Below the pieces are notes generated by a model, which worked only from the letters and a program-made list of their open reading frames with translations, had not been told where the DNA came from and did no database searches. The position numbers and the translations under genes are program-made. Positions 21,301 through 32,547 of a stretch of DNA of 64,000 bases are shown in pieces. The stretch covers positions 18,943,073-19,007,072 of the forward strand of contig JAOANR010000015.1 in assembly GCA_030278955.1 (NCBI GenBank), written 5' to 3'. Every line of letters begins with the position of its first letter. The first letter of the stretch is position 1. Source of the stretch: Hygrophila difformis (Eukaryota > Streptophyta > Magnoliopsida > Lamiales > Acanthaceae).

Positions 21301-22084
21301 TTTCTGTTAAAACGTATATAGATTAGTTTATCAGAGTTTAAATGGATCGCTTGAACAAGAAATTTGCTAAATTGTATATGAGATCAAGTGTTAAACGCTC
21401 CCATAAGGCCACGTTTAGAGCATCGTGAGTTTCGAATTTCGACTTTCGAATTTTCGGATTTGTTGTTTGGAAATCCAAACAGGGTTTTTTGAAGAGTGTT
21501 TTAATAAAAACTTGATGTTTATTGTTCCACGTAAGGAAATTTTCTAATTCGTACAAGGGTAGGAACGGCTAAGGCCGGGGATTGTTATGCTTAGGCGTGC
21601 GCTTAGATGAACGCGATTTAGAACTAAGGCAAGATCAGTCTCTAGTTAGCGTTCCTAATTTGATGTCAAGCCTCTATGTTATCTAGGGGTAGCAGGAGAT
21701 CTAAGTTAAAATATATCACGCTTCTAAGTTCTCTAAGTTTAGGCAATGCAGTATGCACATGCAAATGATGATTCCCCCCCAAAAATAATTCATGCACTAT
21801 ATATATAATTTTTTTCTATTTTCCATGGGTTTTAAAAATAAAAATTTATCCCATGGATCTAATGCTTTAAAAATTTACAATAATAGTTAAATTCTTGGAC
21901 CTCTATATTGGGTCAAAAATAATTATAATTTGGGCTCAAAAATAATTTGGGCTAGGAAATTTTAAAAATAATAATAATTTGGGCTTCAATAATAATTCAA
22001 AAATAATAATGGTTTAAAAATAATAGTATAAAAATAATAATCTAATAGTTTAAAAATAATAATACTAATTTAAAAATAAGCCGG
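21301..22084 (-). other. Untranslated leader of element C
   Basis: AT-rich leader with 'aataataat' runs at 21,900-22,080, comparable with the element A leader. No gene was seen. Confidence 0.6.
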
Positions 22085-22096
22085 GCTCTGATACCA
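22085..22096 (-). other. Primer-binding site of element C (initiator tRNA-Met)
   Basis: The element strand reads TGGTATCAGAGC, three bases inside the LTR that begins at 22,100. Confidence 0.9.
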
Positions 22097-22759
22097 CTCT
22101 GTAACACCCCGGTTTTTGGTCACCCAGGTCGGGGTGTCACCGCCACACCTCCCTAGCAAGACACGGTTTCTCCGGGCTTGCTAAAGAGATGCATGGCTAT
22201 AGTTTTTCAGAATTTAAATCATTCAAACAGTCCATTCATATATAATTTGAAAATAATATCATTACAGTTACAGCGGAAAATAATATTTACATATATAATG
22301 CAGCAGAATTCAAAAATTAGGCCAACACGGCCGAAATACGGGTTAAACAGGCCCGTTCATGCAATTTCTAGTCTAACGCAAAATTTAAAAATAAAGTATT
22401 TCCCCAAAATTCCCATGTATGAATATGATGATGCATATTCTTCAGCTCTGAAAGAAAAAGGGAAACAATATGGTTTGGTCAGCAAAAACTTGCTGAGTAA
22501 GTTAACACATATATGATTATGGGGTTTCAAAGCCTTTAATTAAATTTAAAGAAAACATGTGCATAACACCCATAATTTAATTCATTTATCTAATAACAAT
22601 TTATTTGCATAATTTAAATGACAGGGATTTCATAAGACCATAAATATAACTTGCAAAGCAATATAATTGTAGGACATAATTTAAAAGCGTAATCCAAAGG
22701 GAACAATGTTCGAGTCTTCTAGTTTCATGTCTCAAGTCTCATGTTCATATCTCAATTGC

Positions 22760-23000
22760 TACTCGACAAGCTTTATTTATCAATTGCCTCTCGGCAAGCT
22801 TTATATATCAATTGCCTTTCGGCAAGCAGTATATCTCAATTGCCTTTTGGCAAGCATTATATTTCAATTGCCTTTCGACAAGCAGTATCTCTCAATTGCC
22901 TTTCGGCAAGCATTATATTTCAATTGCCTTTCGGCAAGCAGTATATCTCAATTGTCTTTCGGCAAGCATTATATTTCAATTGCCTTTCGGTAAGCAGTAT
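22760..23000. repeat. Tandem repeat of about 31 bp with a small hairpin in each unit (LTR of element C)
   Basis: Eight to nine units of 'caattgcctttcggcaag' plus an alternating spacer (cattatattt or cagtatatct). Each unit folds TTGCC with GGCAA around a TTTC loop. Some units are damaged (for example 'gcctttcgacaag'). It occupies the slot that holds the CACTAACGAGG hairpins in elements A and B. Confidence 0.85.
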
Positions 23001-24130
23001 ATTTCATGTGTATTTTATATTAAACGAATTCCCAATCGTTTAAACCTTAAAGGCTAATTTCACCGTTTATCAAGATTTTCAAGATTTGACTCAGTCAACC
23101 ATAGTTCACTTCAAAATTCATTAAAAATCGAGTTTAAGTCTAAAAATTCTGAAATTTGACCGGTGACTCGAAAACACAGAGATGAACAAGTTTCATGTTT
23201 TAAGTTTTTCGATCCGAGATACGGAAGTAAGTGAAAAACATCGATTTCTAACAGGTTACAAATCTGTCCGAATCTTCACAACAGCAGTTTCTAAATTTCG
23301 AGATCTACCATAGCAAACTAACTCCAAATTTGATGAAATTTTACAGGGAGATGCTTAAGACATATATCTACAAGTTTCATGTTCAACAAAAGCTCTAATT
23401 CATCCTATATCTATTGTCAAAAATGCCAACAAGTTTGGGCCAAGAATTTGTCAAGATTTCAAGATCTAAATTTAGAACAGTTCGGTTTGGACTCGAATTC
23501 CGATATCAAACCTCAACGAAAAATTCCAAACCGGTCTACAAGATCTACAACTCTTATGTTTAGCACCAATCCTAAATCGGTCTAGATCTAAGGTAGAAAT
23601 CAATCTCAAGTTCGGATAAAGAATCTATCACCGTTTCAAGATCTAAATCAAAGGCAGGTCCTTTTGCGGTCGTTTTCGAATATCAAAACACGATGAAAAA
23701 TTATAAAATTTTTACAGGAGATAGATCTATGTCTTAGGAACGTTTTTTGTGTTTTAAGTTTTCTCATTTGAACAGTTTTAAGGGTTCTGAAAATTCGTGC
23801 AAAAACGACGCGCCGTTAAAGATTTCATGTTGACAGATTTTTAACTCCTTGGTTAAATCTTTGGATCGAAAGTATTTTAAATCCTCCCAAACTATGCGAG
23901 CATTAACTTACAGATTTACAGTCGTCCGGGAACGTCGATTCGGAGGCGTGGCTTCCAGTCCACCGTTTATCTCTTCGGTCCGTCGGGTTCACGATGTTGT
24001 AGCTTCACAAATTTTCGTCCAATACAGTTCCTTGCTCGATTTTCGTGCCTCCGACGACTCCGAGATTAGGGTTTTCAAACGTATAGAGAGTTGTAGGGAT
24101 TTGAAAAAGTGTTCGGGGCTGCTAAGAGGT

Positions 24131-24142
24131 GTTATTTATAGA
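24131..24142 (-). promoter_or_regulatory. TATA-like box of the element C LTR
   Basis: Minus-strand TCTATAAATAAC, about 570 bp into the LTR in element sense. The solo LTR at 26,079 has the same box at a matching distance. Confidence 0.6.
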
Positions 24143-24713
24143 TAGGCACGACCTAGGGACGTCTAAGGTCGGCCTTGGTGAGTCTTGAGCCGAAAGGAGT
24201 TCAACCGAAGTCGGAAAATCCGGATTCGGGCGAGTGAATCTCGCAACCAGCGAATCTGTCGAGTGGCGCGGTCTCGGCGCGCCGTTTGTGGAAAGACTGC
24301 GCGGCCCACGCCCAGACTTCGGTCCGGGCGGGTCGTGCGATCCGTCGGGCATTTCCTCCTCTCTTTCGGACTTCTATCCTTCTATGTTCTCGGATTCGGA
24401 TTTCCGGGATATTTTCGGGCTCCTAGTTCCTATCTTAATTCTTACTCGGGTCTAGATTTAATATTGGCCCCGAATTCTCGAGTCCGTTAGTGTCGGGTAT
24501 ACTTGTACAATTTATTTGATTAATTTTATCTTTGGCTTTACGGGTATTGGAAATTTAATTCCTTCTTAAATTAAATTTCATTTCTCATTTCCTTGTCTAT
24601 GTATTATGTTTATTCATTTATTATATTTATTTATTGTTATTGTTTGTTGTTTATTTATTTATTTAATTTAATTATTTTATTTATTTTATGTTGCAAAATT
24701 CTCGGGTATTACA

Positions 24714-25440
24714 ATTGGAGTTCTTGAGATATTGTGGCATGGAGGATACAAGAGAGGTGATTCAATTGGAGAGGGGTGAGTTTACTCATTGGCTGGAATT
24801 TTGATATAAAAAGTTTAAGTTTTGGTTCCTGGCTATTATGTGGACTAGTTAGAAGGAGCGCAACTCGAGAATTTTCGCGGAAAGGGTCATCATCGTAACC
24901 AACTTTGGTGGTCTGCGCGAAGGCTTGCAGTTACATTGGAGGTTAAGGCTGAGTTGTTGGAGGCCAGAGATCATGTTCCAAAATGGGCTGGTTGAATGAC
25001 GGTGGTGGTACAGATTTGGTGGTGCATGTAGATGGATGTGTTTTGAGGGAGCTTCATCGATCATGGTTTGGGGTTGTTTGTAGAAGAGGGAATGGAAGTT
25101 GGGTTAAAGGGAGGATGACGTGGTGATAGACATATTCTTGATGTGGAGATTATTGCTATATGGAAAGGACTGCATTTGGCGCTGAGTGTGGCAGCAGGCG
25201 TGTGGTTTATATTGTGATTCCTTGGCCGCAGTTCAGTTGGTGAGGATGAAGGTAAGTGAATTCCATCACTTGTGGCCGATTATTGATGCTATTAGATGGA
25301 CTAGGGAGAGATTTGATCAATGTGATATTTAGCATGTGCTGCGTGATGGAAATCAGGCGGCAGATTTCCTTACAAGGATCGCGGCGAAGTCTAATCAATT
25401 CATTACGAGTTGGGCTCCCCCCCCCCCCCCCCCCCCGGCG
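24714..25440 (+). pseudogene. LINE 3'-end fragment with RNase H domain
   Basis: Plus-strand translation with several stops gives the end of a plant L1-type ORF2: 'DSLAAVQLVRMKVSEFHHL' (about 25,219-25,275) and 'HVLRDGNQAADFLTRIAAKS' (about 25,333-25,392), the final parts of the RNase H fold. It is followed by a run of 20 C. Many stops show decay. It may belong with the fragment at 2,598-3,072. Confidence 0.75.
25417..25436 (+). repeat. Homopolymer of 20 C
   Basis: Twenty consecutive C. It is the only long G/C homopolymer in the window. Confidence 0.95.
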
Positions 25441-25496
25441 ACGATCTTTGAGCGAGATATTAATGGTCGTAGGTACCTCAGGCCCTGATCTCTTAG

Positions 25497-25694
25497 GTGC
25501 TAGGAGAACCAAATTTGAGCGGAAATTCACATTAGATAATCTAATTTCAATTATCATTAATTGATATGGATAAAAAAAAAGGACTACCAAATTTATAGCA
25601 AAAACTTTATGGGTTGATATTATATTTATTTTTTAAATATAATTAAATATTTGTTACTATTTTTAACAATTTACTTTATTAGTTGAAATTATAT
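25497..25694 (+). repeat. Left arm of a long inverted repeat
   Basis: It is the near-perfect reverse complement of 34,610-34,802. Shared blocks are 'ctaggagaaccaaatttgag', 'attaattgatatggat' and 'aaaactttatgggttgatat'. The LINE lies between the arms. Without the LINE the element would be roughly 1.1 kb. This is probably a DNA transposon derivative with long terminal inverted repeats, but I cannot define its target duplication. Confidence 0.7.
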
Positions 25695-25794
25695 ATAATA
25701 TGATAAACAAATTAATAAATAATTTATAGATTCATATTATATTAATTAGTGGATAACAAATATTTGTATTAGATGGATCAATTAAATTAGTTAG

Positions 25795-25812
25795 TTAGCA
25801 ATACGACAATAA
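25795..25812. repeat. Left target-site duplication of the LINE (18 bp)
   Basis: TTAGCAATACGACAATAA is repeated exactly at 34,007-34,024. Confidence 0.92.
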
Positions 25813-26073
25813 TTTTTTTTTGGTGAAACAGCCTGAAGAGGTGAGCAAAGAAAAAATAAAAAAGAAATGGGAAGAAGGAAAGAGTGAACAACTAAATCAA
25901 TCGTCCAAATGTAGCTCCCAATGCATCTTGAAGACACAGCCTTACGAGCAAGGCCATCAGCAACCTGATTACCCTCTCTGTAAACATGGCGAAGCACACA
26001 ACCTTCCATGGAATGCAACAATCGTCTCACCCCTTGCACCATCAGCCAAAGTGAATGACGTCGGTCTAGGAGG
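25813..26073 (-). pseudogene. LINE ORF2, last part of RNase H domain
   Basis: This continues the RNase H frame across the solo LTR: after 'VVRLIEC' on the right side, the left side reads 'LLDRRHSLWLMVQGVRRLL', then 'VLRHVYREGNQVADGLARKA' with the last catalytic Asp. The frame stays open into the A-tail. Joining across the solo LTR and one CACTC copy restores the frame. Confidence 0.85.
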
Positions 26074-26078
26074 CACTC
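26074..26078. repeat. Left target-site duplication of the solo LTR (CACTC)
   Basis: Repeated at 28,682-28,686. Confidence 0.9.
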
Positions 26079-28681
26079 TGTAATACCCGTGAATTTTCCA
26101 TCATAAAATAAAACAATAACTAAATAAATAAATATTAAATAAAATAAATACCATAAATAAATAAATGAATCCAGCAAATAAATAAATAAATAAAGATAAG
26201 GAAATGAGAAATGAGATTCTAACTTAAAAAGGAATTTAATTAAATAAAAAGAATTATTAAAGGTAAATAAATTATACACCAAAACCCGACACTAATGAAC
26301 TCGAGGATTCGAGTCCAAAATATCCAATTAGACTCGAGCGAAAATTTAGAGAGAAAGTAGAAACCCGAAGATACCCCGGAAACCGGAATTCGGGAGCATA
26401 GAGGGATAGAAACCCGAAAGAGAGGCGGAAAGGCACGACGGATCGCACGACCCGCCCGGACCGAAGTCCAGGCGAGAGTCGCGCGGTGGCCGCGCGGTGA
26501 AGGGGGAAAAGCGCGCCACGACCGCGCCACATGACAGATTCGCCTGTTGCGTGAATCTCTCGCCCGAACGCGGATTTTTCGACTTTCGGTTGAACATCTC
26601 TCGACCCAAGACCTTTAGATCAGATGTTGGACGCCCTAGGACTTGGGAAATCTATAAATAAACCCCTCGGGAGCCCCGAACAAGTTTACAAAACCCTACA
26701 ACATTCTATACATTCGAAACCCTAAATCCGAAGTTGTCGGAGGCACGAAACCAAGACGAACGCTGTTGGACGAGTTTCCCTACAGATCTCCATAGTCGTG
26801 GTAAGTCTCGATCCAATCTCTAGTCAATAAACGATTCAAAAACGAATCCTAATCATCTCCTTTTTCTTTCTACACCCCGTATTGGATCTAGATCGTAGAA
26901 CCCGACGAACGGAGATGAGAAACGGTGGACTGGAAGCCACGCCTTCGAATAGACGCTCCCGGACGTTCGTAAACTCGGTAAGTTAACTCTTACATGGTTT
27001 TGGGATGAATTAAAACATTCAAACTAAAAGATTAACAAGAAACCGAATATCTGTCAATCTAAACTTTCTACCGGCGCAACAGATTTGATGAATTTTTCCG
27101 AACCTTAAAACGAACCCAAACGGAAAACCTTAAAACACGAAAAACGTTCCTAAGACTTAGAACTAGCTACTGTAAATTTTTGAGAATTTTTGGAATTGAT
27201 TTGATATGTGAAAACCCACCGAAACCGAGCTGTTGGAATCTAGATCTTGAAATCTTGAACAGAACTTAGGAATGATCTTGATCACGTTTTTGACATAGGA
27301 TCTAGACTGTTTTAGATCTTTGGCCGAACATGAAAGTCGTAGATAATTGTCTTAAGATGATCTCTGTCAAATTTCATTAAATTTGGAGTTGAATTGATAT
27401 GGTAGAATTCGAAATCTTTAAACTGTGACACATTAAACTCGGACAGACTTGTTCTTATGCGAAAATTGGTGATTTTGACCTACTTAGGTATCTCGGATTG
27501 AAAAAGTTAAAACACGAAAGTTGTAGATCTTGACGTTTCTGAGTCAGATATGAAATTTTGGAATTTTTAGAGTTAAATCTGATTTTTGACAAATTTTGGA
27601 GTAAACTGTGGTTTACCGGAAACAAAATCTTGAAATCTTGTTGAAACATGAATTAACCTTTAGGGTTGAAACGAGTTGAGATATTATTTCTAAATAAATA
27701 CAATTGAAGTCAGATTTTAAAAATTGAATCCCCTTACAAACTTGATAAATTAAAATTAGGGGTGAGTGCTCTGCAGGGTGCCCCCTAACGATTCACTTCG
27801 TGCCGTAATGGACGATGGTGACCCCGCGCGCTATACTTGAAATGTGATATTGCCAAAACGGCGAAATATAGAGCCTACACTCTCGTGAATATCCGTATGG
27901 GTTTCCCGAGGCTCCGGAGTGGTACTGGGTATGGCTGATACGGTTGCGGCCGCCGGGCTACCGGCTAAACTTGTTGACATCGCGATACTATCGTGAAACT
28001 TTGAAATACCAAATCGGGGATGTAGTGGGGATTCTAAATTAAATTAAATTAGATTAAATTATGTTGTTGTCCAATTAAATTATTTAAATGCTTTATTTAA
28101 AATTATGGCTTTTATCTTAAACCACGTGTTATGTGCTATTAAATGAAGCCCTGAGATAAATTATGCTATGGGATAGTTGATTAGATTAAATTAAATATTA
28201 TGTTATTATCATGCTTTTGTTAAACTATTAAATTAATGGCTTTTAAACCCTACGATCATGCATGTGTTAACTTACTCAGCAATTTTGCTGACCAAAACCG
28301 TTTTTATTCCTTTTCTTACAGAATATGTGGAATGAGCATGTGTGAGCACGAATCATGCATGGGATTTTTGGGGATTGTTATTTTGCTTTTAAATTTCGTA
28401 CTTAGACTATATTATGAACGGGCCTGTTTAACCCGTGTTTTGGCCATGTCGGCCCTTTTTATACTTTCCGCTGCGATACTGTACTAAAACAAATATTTCC
28501 GCTGCGCTATGCTATTGTTATTTTCGAATTATATTGAATGGGCTGTTTGGATGATTTAAATGTTTTAAATACTGCAATACCTAGCCTTGCATCCCTTTGG
28601 TAAGCTCGGAGAAACCGTGTCTTACTAGGGGGATGTGGCGGTGACATCCCGACCTGGGTGACCAAAAACCGGGGTGTTACA
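26079..28681 (+). repeat. Solo Ty3/gypsy LTR (element D)
   Basis: 2,603 bp from TGTAATACCCG to GGGGTGTTACA with a perfect CACTC duplication and no internal region, so it is a solo LTR left by recombination between two LTRs. It is plus-sense, opposite to elements A-C. Contents in order are the GC palindrome at 26,481-26,500, a TATA box at 26,651-26,660, roughly 190-bp modules, and a hairpin cassette at about 27,770-27,970. It lies inside the LINE RNase H region, so it is younger than the LINE. Confidence 0.93.
26651..26660 (+). promoter_or_regulatory. TATA box of the solo LTR
   Basis: TCTATAAATA, about 573 bp from the LTR start. Transcription would begin near 26,685-26,700, leaving a leader of about 2 kb that contains the modules and hairpins. 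Confidence 0.65.
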
Positions 28682-28686
28682 CACTC
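28682..28686. repeat. Right target-site duplication of the solo LTR (CACTC)
   Basis: Exact copy of 26,074-26,078. Confidence 0.9.
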
Positions 28687-30070
28687 AATAAGACGAACAA
28701 CCTCAAGAGAGTCAACCATGCATGCCACCAACACAACTCCAAGCTGCCCTGCCAGAATAAGGCCGAACCGCAGGGCCATTAACTCGACTTCAAGAATACT
28801 TCTCCGCCCGAGACGCCCACCACAAGCACCCACCCATTGTCCGGCAGTGGTACGAATGACAGCTCCATAACCCGAGTTGGACGAGTCTGCAAGTAGACAC
28901 CCATCCGAATGTAGGACATTACCCACCAAACCCTCCTCAATCTATCTAACCTGGAACAGCTCTTTGGTCCTTGAGTGAATTGCCGCGGCTTTCTCAAGAT
29001 GAGCCTGAAGCCGCCGAGCTTTCATGACAATGCCATCACGACGAAGGCCAACTCCGCGGAAAACTCTATCATTTCGTTGACACCCAAACTACCCACAACA
29101 TTGCAAGAAAGGAAGCACCCCACGACCTCCAAGCCCATTCAAACCAATGTCGACAGTATTCAATATACAACCCCTCCAGCATGGATTGAAAAGTGAGCCC
29201 CCTACGCCGCCGGGCTTGAAGCACCCAAGGACATAGAAACAACGCATGACGCCAATCTTCTTCCTCCTCTCCGCAAATGGAACATAAGGGAGAAGTCGCC
29301 AATCCTCTACGGTACCGAAGCGTGTTGCATGGCAATGCACCATGTCCAACAGTCCAGAGAAGGACGCCAATCTTTTCCGGAATGCTAGCTTGCCACATCC
29401 ACGACCAACCCTTGGCCGAGCTATCACAAGTATTAATCCAATGGTAGCCCGACGTAACACTGTATACGCCCTTGAGATCACCCCTCCACTGTATGATCCG
29501 GCGAATCATTATTCAAGAAAGGCGCTGGTGAACTCTCAATCTTGTGTTTGATATCCGCAGGAAGCCAGGAGTAGATAACATCCAAGTTCCATATCCCATT
29601 CTCCACCACATCCTTGATGCAGAGTGAGATGTCATGTATATCAACAAAGGAGACATGATTTGCTAAACACTTGCCCTCCCAACAAGGTGTGTACCATAAG
29701 GAGCTAGAGCCATTGCCTATGCGAACACCATAGGCTTCCCGATAAACATTAGCAACTTTAACCATAGAGCGCCAGACCTTGGTGCCTCGATAATGAACAC
29801 ATGGTAGAAGGCCTGGTGCGGCACCATACTTTGCCCGCAACACTTGAACCCACAACTTGTCCGAATCAGTAATAAAGTCCCATAGCTTCTTTCCCAACAA
29901 TGCCAAATTGATTTGCCGGCATTTGCGAATGCCAAGTCCACCGAAGGCCCGTGGCCGCGTCACAACATCCCAGTGAACCAGGTCCAATCGCGGCCATTAG
30001 CTCCCTTCCAAATCCAGCGGCGCACAATTTGATCAATCCTGTCACATACACCAATAGGTAACATATGAAC
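28687..30070 (-). pseudogene. LINE ORF2, zf-RVT-like region and first part of RNase H
   Basis: Frames at 29,478-29,987 ('HWDVVTRPRAFGGLGIRKCRQ') and 29,069-29,509 ('WRGDLKGVYSVTSGYHWI', 'CSICGEEEEDWRHALFLC') carry the reverse-transcriptase zinc-binding region. The frame at 28,690-28,929 is the RNase H start, with SDGCLLADSSNSGYGAVIR (first Asp), 'EVELMALRFGL' (Glu) and 'DSLEVVRLIE' (Asp). Frameshifts separate these pieces. Confidence 0.85.
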
Positions 30071-31566
30071 TTACATAATATAAAGAGAGAGGGAGCTCAA
30101 TACCGAACGGGCTAGTGTGATCCGACCAGCCTTATTCAACAATATAGAGGACCAAGAGGTAAGCCGATCCTGCATCTTGCGAATAAGAAAGTCAATGTGT
30201 GATATCCGAGTCCGACCATGGATGATAGGAAAACCAAGGTAGCTTCCGAGATTATCAATAGCCGAAATCCCCAAGTGCGTGCCCAGCCAGCCCTTCTCAA
30301 GAAGCGTAGCATTAGGAGAGCAATAGGCCGAAGACTTAGACGCATTCATGAACAAGCCAGAACGAGAGCCAAATCTAGCCAAGACTGAAGCTATCATGCA
30401 GATACTTCCCTCATCCAATGCGGAACAAAGAATAAGGTCATCGGCGAACATGAGGTGAGAAATGCCAACGCCATCCACACTAAGCTGTAAAGGTTTCCAA
30501 CGACCCTGATGGACTACTTCAAGAATGGTCCTCGACAATTTCTCCATAACAATGACAAAGAGGTATGGCGAGAGCGGATCGCCCTGGCGAAGCCCCCTAT
30601 GAGCTTGGATGTTACCAATGGGAGATCTATTCCAGAGAATGGAAAAACTCAGGAAGAAACACACTTCATAATGAGCTCTCGACAATTCGCCGGAATATTC
30701 AGTTCTCTCAAACACTCCTCAAGGAATGCCCAATTCACCATATCAAAGGCCTTAGCAAGGTCAATTTTAAGAACCACCCCACGACAAGCAGCACGAGGGT
30801 TTTCCAAGGAAGAGATAATTTCTTGTAATAGGATACTATTGTCCGAGGTCCCCCTCCCAGGGAGGAACGCCGATTGAAAAGGCCCTATAACATCACAAAG
30901 TATTGGACGAAGCCGATTAACCAAGATTTTTGTGATGACCTTGAAGGCTACATTACACAAGGTGAGCGGACGATATTGCCGAATGGATTGAGGAACATCC
31001 ACCTTTGGGAGGAGACAAAGGAACGCATGAGCAAGGCCATCCGGAAGCTGCCGGTCGCGGATGGCAGTAAGAGTTGAGTTAAGGAACGGCTCCTTAACAA
31101 TATCCCAATAAGTTTTGAAGAAGCCTGCTGGAAAGCCATCCGGGCCAGGAGCAGATAAGGACCGCATGGAGTGTAGGGCTTTGACAACCTCCCTGTCATC
31201 AACATCAGCGTCCAGGGCTGAGGTCTGGGCATCCGTAAGCGGCAGCAGCAGTGGCAAGGCCTCCCCGATCGGAGCAGCGTGAGTCGCAGCAAACATGTTG
31301 GTGAAGTATTCAATAGCATGGGCTTGAAGTAATGCTTGTTCAGTGACCCAATCATCATCGGTTATTTGAAGAGAATAAATGTTGTTTTGCTTCCGTCTAG
31401 TCTTTGTTCGTGCATGAAAGTACTTAGTATTTTTGTCGCCAGTCTTGACCCAACTATCCCGAGACTTTTGGTGCCATAATAATTCTTCTTGAATAAGAAC
31501 CTCGGCGAGCTCCTGTCGGATCTCTCCCTCCAACCGCCAAAGCCAAGCCGAGTCTACTCGCTCCAA
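30071..31566 (-). pseudogene. LINE ORF2, reverse transcriptase domain
   Basis: The frames 30,649-31,566 and 30,071-30,715 overlap at a frameshift. Seen in order are SAPGPDGFPAGFFKTYW, CLLPKVDVP, YRPLTLCNVAFK, 'FQSAFLPGRGTSDN', 'KIDLAKAFDMVNW', 'HRGLRQGDPLSPYLF', the catalytic 'FADDLILCSA', and 'GSYLGFPIIHG'. This is the L1-clade reverse transcriptase. Catalytic aspartates are preserved, but the frame is broken between the AFD and QGDPLSP blocks. Confidence 0.92.
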
Positions 31567-32507
31567 TCATTTCTCAACGACAATGAGCCGATTTTTATGT
31601 TTGCGTTTCCGTTCATGAATATTCCCAAAAACCTCTTTGTTAAATTGGAGGGATTGATCTTTGACATGGTGCAACACATCAAGCAGACTGGCTCCTCCCC
31701 TTTGCGTCCCATCTCGAACAACTTCCTCATATTGAACATGCACCTTCCACATGTTTTCCCATCGGAAAGGCCTTTCCACCCGAGGTGTAGAAAAGTCCCC
31801 ACATACTAACTTCAAGGGGCTATGATCCGACCCAGTTCAGGGCAAATGAACCATCCTGCCATGCTCGAACATATTAACCCAGCTCAAATTTATCATGCCA
31901 CGATCAAGGCGATTGCTAATACGACGGCCAGCGCCCGCCATGCGGGACCAAGTAAACTGCGGTCCCGAAGTAGGAACCCCTAAAAGATGACAATGATCAA
32001 AGAGGTCCCTTAGTTCAGCGGCCCTATCCTGGAGATACACGCCCCCTGAACTTCCTTCTCACAAGCAATTTCATTCCAATCGCCTAAAACCACCCATGGA
32101 AAGTCCACTATATCAGAGACCAGCTTCAGAGCTTCCAAATTCCCTTTTCGACGTTAATAATTAGGATCAGCATAGAGGATAGTAGCTGCCCATCGGTTAA
32201 CACCTTGCGAGAGTTCTAGAGTAACCATGCGCGCCCGATTATCCAATACATCAATATTGCAAGAGACATTCCGCGAACGCAAGATCCAAATACCACCACC
32301 CATACCAATAGCCTCTTGGATACCGACGGGTAGATATCCCAACCGATGGAAGAATTCTCAAACACGTGAGAATTGTCCCCGAGGCTCAAGAACACAAAAA
32401 ATATCTGGCTTATGATCTCTAAGAAGATCACTCACCCAACACTGAGCAGTACGGCTCATCAGACCACATACGTTCCATACAATGATTGAAAAATCTTTAA
32501 AATCCAT
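31567..32507 (-). pseudogene. LINE ORF2, apurinic-type endonuclease domain
   Basis: It starts MDFKDFSIIVWNVCGLMSR at 32,507. It continues in other frames as 'GGGIWILRSRNVSC', 'GPQFTWSRMAGAGRRISNRLDRG' and, near 31,825, the SDHSPL-type motif holding the catalytic His, then 'PFRWENMW'. It nicks target DNA to start reverse transcription. At least three frame breaks are present. Confidence 0.85.
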
Positions 32508-32547
32508 AAATAAAAAAGGACAGTAAGAGAAGGCGTACCCAGCGGCA

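Larger units (their letters stand above)
20863..24713 (-). mobile_element. Element C: remnant of a Ty3/gypsy retrotransposon
   Basis: Its 5' LTR (22,100-24,713), primer site, leader and start of gag remain, all in minus sense. The rest, including the other LTR, has been cut off by element B and later deletion. It is inserted next to a LINE fragment that starts at 24,714. Confidence 0.85.
22100..24713 (-). repeat. LTR of element C
   Basis: 2,614 bp from TGTAACACC to GGGTATTACA. It has a tandem hairpin cassette at 22,760-23,000 built from a different unit than in elements A and B. About 190-bp modules run over 23,140-23,760. A TATA-like box lies on the minus strand at 24,131-24,142. Confidence 0.88.

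Noticed and set aside
22760..23000. CRISPR-like look of regular short repeats
   Set aside because: The spacers are not unique, there are no cas genes, the DNA is plant nuclear, and the units are tandem LTR repeats.
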